Of a stretch of 64,000 nucleotides of DNA, positions 8,600 through 16,596 are shown piece after piece. This DNA is from Robiginitalea sp. SC105. GTDB lineage: Bacteria > Bacteroidota > Bacteroidia > Flavobacteriales > Flavobacteriaceae. Position 1 is the stretch's first letter. The number at the start of each line of letters is the position of its first letter. The stretch covers positions 1,662,682-1,726,681 of the forward strand of contig NZ_JACLZF010000001.1 of assembly GCF_014243345.1 (NCBI RefSeq), read 5' to 3'. The notes under the pieces were generated by a model. It searched no databases. It saw only the letters and a list, made by a program, of their open reading frames with translations, and was not told the DNA's origin. The translations under genes and the position numbers were made by a program.

Positions 8600-9559
8600 A
8601 TGGGACTGCATATGATTTTTGAACCACCTGGCAAATTTCTGAAAGTCTTCCTTTCAATGGGATTGCTATGCTTTTTTTCCGGGGTTTTCGGACAACAGGA
8701 TGCGCAGTATACCCAGTACATGTACAACACGGTTTCGATCAACCCCGGGTATGCCGGGTCGCGGGGAAACCTCAGCATTGCTGCACTCTACCGCTCCCAG
8801 TGGGTGGGCCTCGACGGGGCCCCAAAAACTCAGACATTCAACCTCCATTCCCCTGTTGGATACCGAGGGGTGGGCCTGGGGCTTTCCATCGTCAACGACC
8901 AGATCGGACCGACTTCGGAAACCTATTTTGACGGGGATTTTTCCTATACGCTTCAGGTAGGGCCCGAGCAGCGATTGAGCTTTGGGCTCAAGGGAAGCGT
9001 CCATTTACTGGATATCCGGTTTTCCGAGCTCAATACGGATCCGAATTTCCCGGATGCCCAGTTGCAATCCGACATCCAGAACCGCCTTTCTCCGAATGTG
9101 GGGGCAGGGGTTTATTACCATACCGAGCATTTCTATGCGGGCCTCTCTGTACCCAGGTTTCTGCAGACCAGCCATTTTGACCAGTCCTCCCTTTCCACAG
9201 CCCGGGAGCAGTTGAATTTCTACTTTATCACGGGTTATGTCTGGGATTTTGACCCGCTGTGGAAATTCAAGCCAAGCCTGCTGACCAAGGCCACGCTGGG
9301 AGCGCCTGTACAGGTGGATGTTTCTGCCAACTTCATGTATAATGAAACCTTTATTTTCGGGGCAGCATACCGCTGGGATGCGGCTTTCAGCGGAATGGTC
9401 GGGTTTAATATATCCCGCTCCTTCATGGTGGGCCTTGCCTATGACCGGGAGATCACGGAGCTCGGAAGTGCGGCCTTTAACGACGGTTCCTTTGAGGTGA
9501 TCCTCAGGTACGATTTTCTTCGGATGGTTGGCAATATCAAATCGCCCAGGTTCTTCTGA
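8600..9559 (+). CDS. PorP/SprF family T9SS outer-membrane protein
   Basis: A 319-residue protein with an N-terminal signal peptide (cleavage near FSGVFGQQD) and the family hallmarks QYTQYMYN, NPGYAGSRG and YRSQWVGLDGAP in the first part of the mature protein, then alternating beta strands of an outer-membrane barrel. In Flavobacterium, SprF is needed to export the giant adhesin SprB, and PorP-type proteins act with the T9SS at the cell surface. Its place as last gene after a giant repeat protein and a type B cargo mirrors sprB-sprF and suggests it is the dedicated export or attachment partner. A second in-frame ATG at 8612 would also leave an intact signal peptide. Confidence 0.95.
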   Translation: MGLHMIFEPPGKFLKVFLSMGLLCFFSGVFGQQDAQYTQYMYNTVSINPGYAGSRGNLSIAALYRSQWVGLDGAPKTQTFNLHSPVGYRGVGLGLSIVNDQIGPTSETYFDGDFSYTLQVGPEQRLSFGLKGSVHLLDIRFSELNTDPNFPDAQLQSDIQNRLSPNVGAGVYYHTEHFYAGLSVPRFLQTSHFDQSSLSTAREQLNFYFITGYVWDFDPLWKFKPSLLTKATLGAPVQVDVSANFMYNETFIFGAAYRWDAAFSGMVGFNISRSFMVGLAYDREITELGSAAFNDGSFEVILRYDFLRMVGNIKSPRFF

Positions 9560-9685
9560 GTTTCCTGCAAGGATGCGTACTGCTTGCGGTTTGCAGCAGT
9601 GGGGGCTACCTTGATTTTGGGTGGGAGGGGAGGCCCATTCCCCACATTTTATGAACCTCTTAACCCAAAAATACCCCAAAGGCCG

Positions 9686-9693
9686 TATTTTTG
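9686..9693 (+). promoter_or_regulatory. -7 box TATTTTTG upstream of idi
   Basis: Exact match to the Bacteroidota -7 consensus TAnnTTTG, ending 7 nt before the idi ATG, so the mRNA would have almost no leader. It overlaps a small inverted repeat CCCCAAA/TTTGGGG. No clear -33 TTG is seen. Confidence 0.5.
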
Positions 9694-9700
9694 GGGCGTT

Positions 9701-10231
9701 ATGGAAGAAGAAGTCATACTGGTAAATGAACAGGACGAAGTCCTCGGCACCATGCCCAAAATGGAGGCGCACGAAAAGGCCCGGCTGCACCGGGCATTTT
9801 CCGTTTTTATACTCAATGAAAAAGGGGAGACCATGCTGCAGCAGCGGGCTGCCCACAAGTACCACTCCCCCTTGCTGTGGACCAACACCTGTTGCAGCCA
9901 CCAGCGGGTTGGGGAAACCAATATCGGGGCTGGCAAGCGCCGGCTGATGGAGGAGATGGGTTTCAAGACCGACCTGCAGGACCTGTTTTCCTTTATCTAC
10001 AAGGCCCCTTTTGACAATGGGCTCACCGAGCACGAACTCGACCATGTGCTCCTTGGTTATTTCGATGGGGAACCCCAACTCAATCCGGATGAGGTCGCTG
10101 CCTGGAAATGGATGAGGCTGGAGGATATCCGGGAAGACATGAGGACCCACCCGGACCGCTATACGGCCTGGTTCCGGATCATTTTTGACCGGTTCTATGC
10201 GTATATCACCGCAAATAATCTGATCAAATGA
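9701..10231 (+). CDS. idi: Isopentenyl-diphosphate delta-isomerase (type I)
   Basis: A 176-residue Nudix-family type I IPP isomerase that interconverts IPP and DMAPP in isoprenoid synthesis. ATG 9701 is chosen because the frame upstream has no family similarity and a TAnnTTTG box lies just before it. Visible active-site features are Cys in TNTCCSHQ (64/65), His24/His30/His67 as likely metal ligands, and the glutamates in NGLTEHELDHV (110, 112). The length matches the family. Its stop overlaps the next start (ATGA at 10228-10231), so it is translationally coupled to the PTPS-family gene. Confidence 0.95.
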   Translation: MEEEVILVNEQDEVLGTMPKMEAHEKARLHRAFSVFILNEKGETMLQQRAAHKYHSPLLWTNTCCSHQRVGETNIGAGKRRLMEEMGFKTDLQDLFSFIYKAPFDNGLTEHELDHVLLGYFDGEPQLNPDEVAAWKWMRLEDIREDMRTHPDRYTAWFRIIFDRFYAYITANNLIK

Positions 10232-10635
10232 AAGTAAAAGTAAGCCGCAAGGCCCATTTCAATGCAGCCCATCGGCTATACCGGCCTGACTGGGATGACG
10301 CGCGCAACCGGGAAGTATTCGGAAAATGCAGCAACCCTCTGTTTCACGGGCATAATTACGAACTGGTGGTGAGCGTTACCGGGCCCATCGATCCCGAGAC
10401 GGGCTTTGTGGTGGACATGAGCGTCCTGAAAACACTCATCCGCAACGAAGTGGAGGAGGCCCTGGACCATAAAAACCTGAATGAGGAAGTCCCGGAATTC
10501 CGGGACCTGAATCCCACGGCAGAGAATATTGCCGTCGTGATCTGGAACAAACTCCGCCCGCACCTGAAACCTGCCTGCGACCTGGAGGTTACTTTGTACG
10601 AAACCCCCCGTAATTTTGTAACCTTCGGCGGATAA
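10228..10635 (+). CDS. 6-pyruvoyl-tetrahydropterin synthase / QueD family protein
   Basis: A 135-residue T-fold enzyme. Zinc-binding histidines are His15 (NAAHRL), His40 and His42 (FHGHNY); the catalytic Cys34 lies in GKCSNPLFHGH, and the C-terminal glutamate in TLYETPRNF should bind the pterin. The C-x5-HGH spacing resembles true PTPS enzymes more than E. coli QueD, so either tetrahydropterin or queuosine-precursor synthesis is possible. Queuosine partners (queC/E/F) are not next to it. It overlaps idi by 4 nt. Confidence 0.9.
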   Translation: MKVKVSRKAHFNAAHRLYRPDWDDARNREVFGKCSNPLFHGHNYELVVSVTGPIDPETGFVVDMSVLKTLIRNEVEEALDHKNLNEEVPEFRDLNPTAENIAVVIWNKLRPHLKPACDLEVTLYETPRNFVTFGG

Positions 10636-10680
10636 ATCCGCGAAACCGTATCTTTTGGCAGGACTTCTAATAAGAAACCA

Positions 10681-11646
10681 ATGGAAATCTATCCCCTGAA
10701 ATTCAGACCGATCTTCAAGGAGCGCCTGTGGGGTGGCACCAAATTGCAAACGGTCCTTAAAAAAGGGGTAAGCGGGGACCGCGTGGGTGAAAGCTGGGAA
10801 ATTTCCGGCGTACCCGGGGATGGTACTGTGCTCAGCAATGGCCCTTACGCCGGGAAGAGCCTGCCGGAACTTATCGAAATGGACCCTGAAGGACTGCTGG
10901 GAAGCCGTGTACTGGATCGTTTCGGACGGGAATTCCCAATCCTTATCAAATTTATCGATGCCCGCCTGGACCTTTCCATACAACTTCACCCGGGAGATAC
11001 GCTCGCCCGAAAACGCCATAACAGTTTCGGCAAAACCGAGATGTGGTATATCATGGATGCGGACCCCGGAGCCCAGCTGATCATTGGCTTTAAAGAGGAC
11101 GTGTCCCGGGAGGCCTACCAGGAAGCGCTCGATGCAGGGAAACTTCCGCAGCTGTTGCATTACCAGAACGTTTCTCCCGGGGACGCGTATTTCATCAACA
11201 GCGGTAAAATCCATGCAATCGGCGGGGGCATCCTGCTGGCGGAGATCCAGCAGAGTTCCGACGTCACCTACCGGGTGTACGATTTCAACCGGCGGGACGA
11301 AGACGGGAACCTTCGTGAACTGCATACGGAACTGGCACTGGATGCCATCGATTACGAGCGTCGGGAGGATTTTATCCTGGATTACAGTGCGGAACCCAAT
11401 AAAGTCAACGAGGTGGCCAGCAGCCCGTATTTTACTACCCGCTACCTCAAGCTGGACCGGGACATGGAACGCAGTTTCAACGGGGATGCCTTCACCATCT
11501 ACCTGTGCACTTCAGGGGAAGCTACCCTGACGGCGGGGGATACGGCAGTTTATTTCCGGGCCGGGGAGACCCTGATGCTCCCTGCTGCATGCAGGCATCT
11601 GCACCTCGCCACCCGGAAGTGTGAATTACTGGAGGTAACCGTCTGA
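10681..11646 (+). CDS. manA: Mannose-6-phosphate isomerase, class I
   Basis: A 321-residue zinc enzyme interconverting mannose 6-phosphate and fructose 6-phosphate. Typical motifs are KERLWGGTKL near the N-terminus, the metal site QLHPGD (about 101-106), GKTEMWY (about 118) and SGKIHAIGGG (about 177-186), followed by a cupin-like C-terminal half. The length is that of the short bacterial type I group. It lies 45 nt after the PTPS-family gene. A near-consensus box TATCTTTTG at 10649-10657 suggests it also has its own promoter. Confidence 0.93.
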   Translation: MEIYPLKFRPIFKERLWGGTKLQTVLKKGVSGDRVGESWEISGVPGDGTVLSNGPYAGKSLPELIEMDPEGLLGSRVLDRFGREFPILIKFIDARLDLSIQLHPGDTLARKRHNSFGKTEMWYIMDADPGAQLIIGFKEDVSREAYQEALDAGKLPQLLHYQNVSPGDAYFINSGKIHAIGGGILLAEIQQSSDVTYRVYDFNRRDEDGNLRELHTELALDAIDYERREDFILDYSAEPNKVNEVASSPYFTTRYLKLDRDMERSFNGDAFTIYLCTSGEATLTAGDTAVYFRAGETLMLPAACRHLHLATRKCELLEVTV

Positions 11647-11677
11647 AAAAGATACGTACCGGTTCGGGCGGAAGTTG

Positions 11678-11685
11678 TATTTTTG
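11678..11685 (+). promoter_or_regulatory. -7 box TATTTTTG upstream of the 89-aa protein gene
   Basis: Exact TAnnTTTG match 16 nt before ATG 11702; no convincing -33 element. Confidence 0.5.
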
Positions 11686-11701
11686 GCATAAATCTAGCAC
11701 C

Positions 11702-11971
11702 ATGGCAACCATCCGGGATCTCAAGAAAGATATCAACAGCGTTTTGGGCGGCATTATCGAGGCGGTCTATATCGCCGAGCAGAGCAGTAACCAGGAAGGC
11801 TCAAAAGAAGGGTCCGAAATTATCGACAAGGCAATCGACACCTTTGATTCACTGATTGCAGAAGTCAACAAAAAGGACGTAGAAGACCGGAAAAAACACC
11901 TGAAAGGCGTTCGCCAAACCCTGGAAAAGGAGGCCACCCAACTGGTGGACCGTGTCAACAAACTCGCCTGA
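11702..11971 (+). CDS. Small conserved coiled-coil-like protein
   Basis: An 89-residue, charged, probably cytosolic helical protein (MATIRDLKKDINSVLGGIIE...). It has no Cys and no signal peptide, and heptad-like spacing in the middle and C-terminal part (KKDVEDRKKHLKGVRQTLEK). ATG 11702 is preferred over earlier in-frame codons because a TAnnTTTG box lies 16 nt upstream. I recognise it only as the kind of small protein conserved in flavobacteria; its function is unknown. The T-run at about 11978-11991 follows closely, but no strong stem precedes it. Confidence 0.75.
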   Translation: MATIRDLKKDINSVLGGIIEAVYIAEQSSNQEGSKEGSEIIDKAIDTFDSLIAEVNKKDVEDRKKHLKGVRQTLEKEATQLVDRVNKLA

Positions 11972-12059
11972 TCCGATTTTTTTTTTTGCAAAGGGCGGTA
12001 AACCGGGCAGGGGATTTCAGGATCCATCAGGAAAGAGGGTCGCATGGACCTTTTGCGTT

Positions 12060-12755
12060 CTATTCTTCCAGTAATTCCTTTAACTGCTTTCCGTATTTGG
12101 AGGCCGCTATGTCCGGCGGGAGTGCCTGGTAGATGGAATCCAGGTATTTCGGGTTCGCATCCGAAACCTCGGTAATCGCTACAAAGGGGGCCAGGTAAGA
12201 ATCCGTGTTGTTCATCGCAAAATTCAGCGCATACAGGTAGGACCGGAGCGTCAACCGCTCCCCTGCGCGATCCAGTGAATCCAGGGCCGCGCTGTCGGCA
12301 GGGCGTTGCAATTCCCCCATGGCTCTTGCCAGTTCCAATTGCTGTACGTGGTACCGGGACTGCACTTTGCGGTATTCGGCAAATTTCTCATTGGCAGCCG
12401 ACCCCGTAATATTTGCAGCCGTTTCGAATTCATCCCAACGCGTATCGATGCGTATAGTGCCGGGTTCTGCAAAAAAGATGATCCGGTCATTCAACTGGTT
12501 GTTGTCTGCCTTATCCAGGTAGAGGTAATAGATGTCGGCACCGTCAACCGGGCTGCTCAGCCGGAATTCTCCGGTCCCGCTGACCAAAATGGAATCCAGG
12601 TTCACCAGGGTGGTATCTGCAACCTGCTGCAGGTAAAGCGTCCCTTTTTTCAGCCCTCTCACATTCCCCTCCACAATGAGCTCATCTGAAGCCCTGTCAG
12701 GTCCGCAGGCTACAAGCAACAGGCCCGCTGCCGCGATCAGAATCCGTTTTTTCAT
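12060..12755 (-). CDS. DUF4369-type lipoprotein
   Basis: A 231-residue exported lipoprotein: positively charged start, hydrophobic stretch and lipobox LVAC at about residue 17. Residues about 25-130 resemble the DUF4369 beta-sandwich (LIVEGNVRGLKKGTLYLQQVADTTL..., D-S-I-L-V-S-G-T-G-E-F) common in Bacteroidota and often found in front of AhpC/TSA thioredoxin domains. Here the thioredoxin domain is absent and a helical C-terminal half follows. The role is unknown, presumably on the periplasmic side of a membrane. Confidence 0.85.
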   Translation of the reverse strand: MKKRILIAAAGLLLVACGPDRASDELIVEGNVRGLKKGTLYLQQVADTTLVNLDSILVSGTGEFRLSSPVDGADIYYLYLDKADNNQLNDRIIFFAEPGTIRIDTRWDEFETAANITGSAANEKFAEYRKVQSRYHVQQLELARAMGELQRPADSAALDSLDRAGERLTLRSYLYALNFAMNNTDSYLAPFVAITEVSDANPKYLDSIYQALPPDIAASKYGKQLKELLEE

Positions 12756-12817
12756 CCTTGAATATTAGCGCGGCAAAGATGCCATTTTTTTTCCAATCCC
12801 GGAAGGCCGGTTAAGTA

Positions 12818-14086
12818 CTATCCGGCGGCCGGGGCAACAACCTCCATCAGGTAGGCGCATGCGAGTGCCCCGCCGGTCCCCACCACATAACCCAGTACGG
12901 CGAGCAATACGCCCACCGAGCTCAGGGAGGGATGGAATTCTGCTGCCACAACCGGGGCAGAGGCCGCGCCTCCTACATTGGCCTGGCTCCCCACGGCCAG
13001 GAAAAAGAACGGGGCACGGATCAGTTTGGCCACCAGGATCAGCAACCCGGCGTGGAAACCGATCCAGATCAGCCCCAGCAGCAGCAACCCCGGGTTTTCC
13101 AGGATCCGGCTCAGGTCCATCTGCATGCCAATGGTCGCCACCAGGATATAGATGAAGACACCACCAATTTTACTGGCACCCGCCCCTTCGTAATTCCGGG
13201 CCGGCGTAAAGGAGAGGGCAATCCCGAACAGGGTTGCCAAAACAATCATCCAGAAGAACTCCCCGCTCAGGAACGATAAGAAGCTTTTGGGGTCGCTAAC
13301 CAGCCGGGACCCTTCGCTGAGGGCCGCACTCAGGTAACCCCCCGCCCAGTGGGCCAGACCAACCGCAGCAAATGCCAGGAAAAGCAGAACCATATAATCA
13401 TTCAGGGTGGGTACCCGGGTGATCCGCTCAGAAAACTCCGTCACCTTTTTTTTCAACACCTCAATGGAGGAGGCATCCGCCTTGAGCCACCGGTCAATCC
13501 GCCGGGTCTTGCCCACGCCCAGCAGCAGGATGGCCATCCAGAGGTTGGCCACCAGGATATCCACCAGCACCATTTCCCCGAACCGATCCGGGTTGAAGCG
13601 AAATATTTCGAGCATGGCGGCCTGGTTGGCCCCGCCACCGATCCAGCTGCCGGCAATGGTCGCCAGGCCCCGCCAGACGGCATCAAAACCGACCCCGCCA
13701 ACCGTCTCCGGCGAGATGGCAGAAACCAGGAGGATGGCCAGCGGCCCCCCCAGGACAATCCCCACCGTACCGGTCAGGAACATGATCAGCGCTTTGGACC
13801 CGAGGTTACGGATCGCCTTCAGGTCGATACTGAGGGTCATCAGGACCAGAGCGGCCGGCAACAGGTACCTGCTCGCCATGAAATACAGTCGGGAAGTATC
13901 CCCCGATATGATCCCCAGACTCGAAAAAACAGCTGGAAGCATATAACAAAGCAGGATGGCCGGGACAATGTTGTAGAATTTCCCCCAGAATCCCTTACCG
14001 ATCCCCGAGGTATAGAAAACAAAGCCCAGGCAACAGGCAAGCAGGCCAAAGACAATCGCGTCGTTGGTAATAAGTGGTTCGTCCAT
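12818..14086 (-). CDS. DUF819 family integral membrane protein
   Basis: A 422-residue polytopic protein with about 11 hydrophobic segments. The sequence (MDEPLITNDAIVFGLLACC; GGANQAAMLEIF; SQANVGGAASAPVVAAEF) fits the DUF819/YjcL family, which resembles sodium-linked transporters of the BASS/glutamate-like fold. The substrate is unknown. It is monocistronic, with the DUF5916 gene upstream on the same strand but separated by 165 bp that contain a repeat array. Confidence 0.88.
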   Translation of the reverse strand: MDEPLITNDAIVFGLLACCLGFVFYTSGIGKGFWGKFYNIVPAILLCYMLPAVFSSLGIISGDTSRLYFMASRYLLPAALVLMTLSIDLKAIRNLGSKALIMFLTGTVGIVLGGPLAILLVSAISPETVGGVGFDAVWRGLATIAGSWIGGGANQAAMLEIFRFNPDRFGEMVLVDILVANLWMAILLLGVGKTRRIDRWLKADASSIEVLKKKVTEFSERITRVPTLNDYMVLLFLAFAAVGLAHWAGGYLSAALSEGSRLVSDPKSFLSFLSGEFFWMIVLATLFGIALSFTPARNYEGAGASKIGGVFIYILVATIGMQMDLSRILENPGLLLLGLIWIGFHAGLLILVAKLIRAPFFFLAVGSQANVGGAASAPVVAAEFHPSLSSVGVLLAVLGYVVGTGGALACAYLMEVVAPAAG

Positions 14087-14163
14087 GGTTGGCAGTTTCA
14101 GTACGGGCGAAAAGATACTCGTTTTTTGGCAGAGCCAACGGTGGTTTGTCGGGTCATCGGCCG

Positions 14164-14275
14164 ATCCCGCGCCAGGAAGTCAGATGCCCGGCCAGCTATT
14201 CGGCTGGCAGGTCAGCTGTTCAGCCAGAAATTCAGACGTTGCGCTAGCAGGTCAGATGTTGAGCCAGTAGGTCAG
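14164..14275 (-). repeat. Degenerate 20-bp tandem repeat at the 3' end of the DUF5916 gene
   Basis: Read on the minus strand, successive units starting CTGACCTnCTGGC lie at 14275-14256, 14255-14236, 14235-14216, 14215-14196, a 12-nt short unit at 14195-14184, and 14183-14164. The first unit includes the last codons and stop of the DUF5916 gene (stop at 14254-14252). The unit consensus is roughly CTGACCTGCTGGCnnAAnAT. Confidence 0.65.
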
Positions 14276-16459
14276 TTTCAGGTTGATGGTCCGGAAGCGG
14301 GGGCTGAACCGGCTCACGTAGTAGTTGTCCGTGTAGACCAGGAACAGGTCGGAAAGGGGGGCAAAACGCCATTGAAGCCGGGCGTTCACCCCAAAATTAT
14401 CCCGCTGGTTGCTGTACTGCACCAGGGTCGACAGGAAGAGCGACTTGGAAAAAGTGAGCTCTATCTTCGGGGCGACCAGCCAGATATCCGCACTGGGGTA
14501 GGGGTCCGGCAGCGAAATCCGGTCGTAGTTCAACTGCATGGAAATAAATGCCTTGGGCTGGATCCGGAGGGTTGTGCTTCCTTCCACCGAAAACCGCTCC
14601 CCGTTGAAAAAGTCCCCGTAGGTGGTTTGCACCCGGTAGGCAAAAATGCGCCGCTGGTCCGAACTGTACTGCATGTCCAGGCTGTTGTAGTAGTATTCGG
14701 AATCCGCGGGAAGTTCCAGGGCCCCGTCCGTCCCGGTGGGGTCGAAGGAGTCGAACAAATAGGTGTAATCATTGGTCCACTGGATTTGCATTTGCTGCTG
14801 GTTCCGGAAGCGCGCCTCCCACCGCGTCCGGATGGTGTAATCCGTATTCTGCATATCCGCGCTGGGCCTCCAGGTATATACGGGGATAATGGAAAAACTG
14901 TGGTTGTTGATAAACCCGCTCTGCGGCCAGAATACCCTTTCGATATTGCCGACTCCCTTAAAGATGTCGGTTCTCCGGACAAACCCCAGGTCGGAATCGA
15001 AATTCTCACCCAGGTAAACCCATTTGGTAAAGCCATTCCAGTTCCGGGAATTAAACCGCATGCTGGCACCTGCAGACCAGTCGTTATCGTTGACCCCCTC
15101 GTTGAAGGATTTGTGGATGTAGTATTTCCCGCTCCAGACGTTGTCCGCGGAAATCAGGTTGTAATCGATGCCCGCCACCCGGTTGTAGCGGTTTTCCGGG
15201 GTGATAAAGTCTTCGTTGCCGAACGATTGCCTGTTGATTATGAACATACCGATATTCGAACGGGAAAATACCAGGTGTTGCAACGCCAGCATGCTGTTGT
15301 TGTTCGACGCGATTTCGTTCGCGACGTCTGCTTCTGTCTGAATACTGAAAAAGCCCAGCCGCAGTTTCTGGTTGAGCTTACCACTCAGGCGCACCCCGCC
15401 CAGGATGCTATTTTCAATAGTATTCCCCGCCGTATCCTGGGCGATTCCAATACGCCTGGAAAAGAAGGGGTTGGCATCCCTGTCATCCCCGAAACCTGCA
15501 AAGAGGTCATTGTTGTCGATGAAAAATTGGCGTTTTTCCGGTAAGGAGACTTCAAAACGGGTCAGGTTGGTCACCTGGTCGTCCACTTCCACCTGGGAAA
15601 AATCCGGGTTTGCCGTGATGTCCAGGTTCATGCTGTTGCCAATGGAGACCTTGACATCCCCGCCAAACTTTACAGAGGACTCCGCCTGGTCCGCTTCCCG
15701 GTCGCTGAACCAGCCAGTATTTACATAAGGGATCAGGGCCATGGGCGTCCTCGACCGCCCCAGGGGCTTTTCAAAGACCATCTCGCCCATAAAGGTGAGC
15801 CCGTAGATATTCTGGTTCTGGGGGATACGTGCCCAGGTACTGCTTTCGTTGGACTGGGTGTCGAACCGGTAACTGTTGAACCTCCAGCGGGTTTCCCCTT
15901 CCCGGAATTTAAAGGAGGTCAGCGGGATGATCAATTCCGAGGTATAGTGGTTCTCATAAATCTGGGATTCCCCCCGCCATTTCACATCCCAGGAAATGGT
16001 AAATCCCGACAGGTCCAGCCCGCCCCCCGAAACCAGGCCTTCCCGGCGTACCCCGTAGGGATTCGTCCCGAACAGGAAGGCATTGTTGCCGTCGTTGAAA
16101 GTATCGAACAACAGGGTAATATTGTCCGAATTCCCGGCACGAAAGTCACGCTGCAGCGACTGGATGGCATAATTCCGCCCCGCTGCCTGCACCGAAATAC
16201 CGATGTACAGGTTTTCATCGTCAAACAGCATTTTGATCCGGGATTGCTGTTTGGCCTGGACACTGTCCACCGGGAAGTATTGCCAGAAATTTTCGGCACT
16301 TTCCGCTTCCTGCCAGAAGGATTCCTTCAACACCCCGTCCAGGGTGATTTCCTTGGCGAGGTCGGGGATATATTTGACGGTAATGGTTTTGTGGGACTGG
16401 TCCTGGGAACGGATACTGAGGGCGCACAGCAGACAGGTTGCCAGGAGGGGGAATCTCAT
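14252..16459 (-). CDS. DUF5916 outer-membrane protein with N-terminal CBM9-like domain
   Basis: A 735-residue exported protein with a signal peptide (cleavage near SIRSQDQ). Residues about 25-240 form a family 9-like carbohydrate-binding/DOMON beta sandwich (ITLDGVLKESFWQEAESAENF, DDENLYIGI, DNITLLFDTFNDG). The rest is DUF5916, rich in alternating beta strands of an outer-membrane barrel and ending LTYWLNI. The precise role is unknown; such proteins are common in marine Bacteroidota. Its own -7 box TACTTTTG lies at 16496-16489, 30 nt before the ATG. The 3' end merges into a 20-bp tandem array. Confidence 0.88.
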   Translation of the reverse strand: MRFPLLATCLLCALSIRSQDQSHKTITVKYIPDLAKEITLDGVLKESFWQEAESAENFWQYFPVDSVQAKQQSRIKMLFDDENLYIGISVQAAGRNYAIQSLQRDFRAGNSDNITLLFDTFNDGNNAFLFGTNPYGVRREGLVSGGGLDLSGFTISWDVKWRGESQIYENHYTSELIIPLTSFKFREGETRWRFNSYRFDTQSNESSTWARIPQNQNIYGLTFMGEMVFEKPLGRSRTPMALIPYVNTGWFSDREADQAESSVKFGGDVKVSIGNSMNLDITANPDFSQVEVDDQVTNLTRFEVSLPEKRQFFIDNNDLFAGFGDDRDANPFFSRRIGIAQDTAGNTIENSILGGVRLSGKLNQKLRLGFFSIQTEADVANEIASNNNSMLALQHLVFSRSNIGMFIINRQSFGNEDFITPENRYNRVAGIDYNLISADNVWSGKYYIHKSFNEGVNDNDWSAGASMRFNSRNWNGFTKWVYLGENFDSDLGFVRRTDIFKGVGNIERVFWPQSGFINNHSFSIIPVYTWRPSADMQNTDYTIRTRWEARFRNQQQMQIQWTNDYTYLFDSFDPTGTDGALELPADSEYYYNSLDMQYSSDQRRIFAYRVQTTYGDFFNGERFSVEGSTTLRIQPKAFISMQLNYDRISLPDPYPSADIWLVAPKIELTFSKSLFLSTLVQYSNQRDNFGVNARLQWRFAPLSDLFLVYTDNYYVSRFSPRFRTINLKLTYWLNI

Positions 16460-16488
16460 AATTGGAAGGGTTGTCGGTCAGTGGACTT

Positions 16489-16496
16489 CAAAAGTA
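16489..16496 (-). promoter_or_regulatory. -7 box TACTTTTG for the DUF5916 gene
   Basis: Exact TAnnTTTG match on the minus strand, 29 nt upstream of the ATG at 16459. Confidence 0.5.
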
Positions 16497-16596
16497 AAAA
16501 GTATTGGACGGATATCGTGTACTGTTAACACTATATTATATTTTTTCCCGGGAAGTCCTGCAATTTACGCGTCGGGCCATGCCGGGGCGACCATCC

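Noticed and set aside
11972-12059. T-run at about 11978-11991 as an intrinsic terminator
   Set aside because: No convincing stem precedes it.
13349-15544. A 731-codon plus-strand frame opposite the DUF819 and DUF5916 genes
   Set aside because: It is antisense to two well-supported genes, has Pro/Arg/Gln-rich composition typical of GC-rich shadows, and spans the intergenic tandem array.
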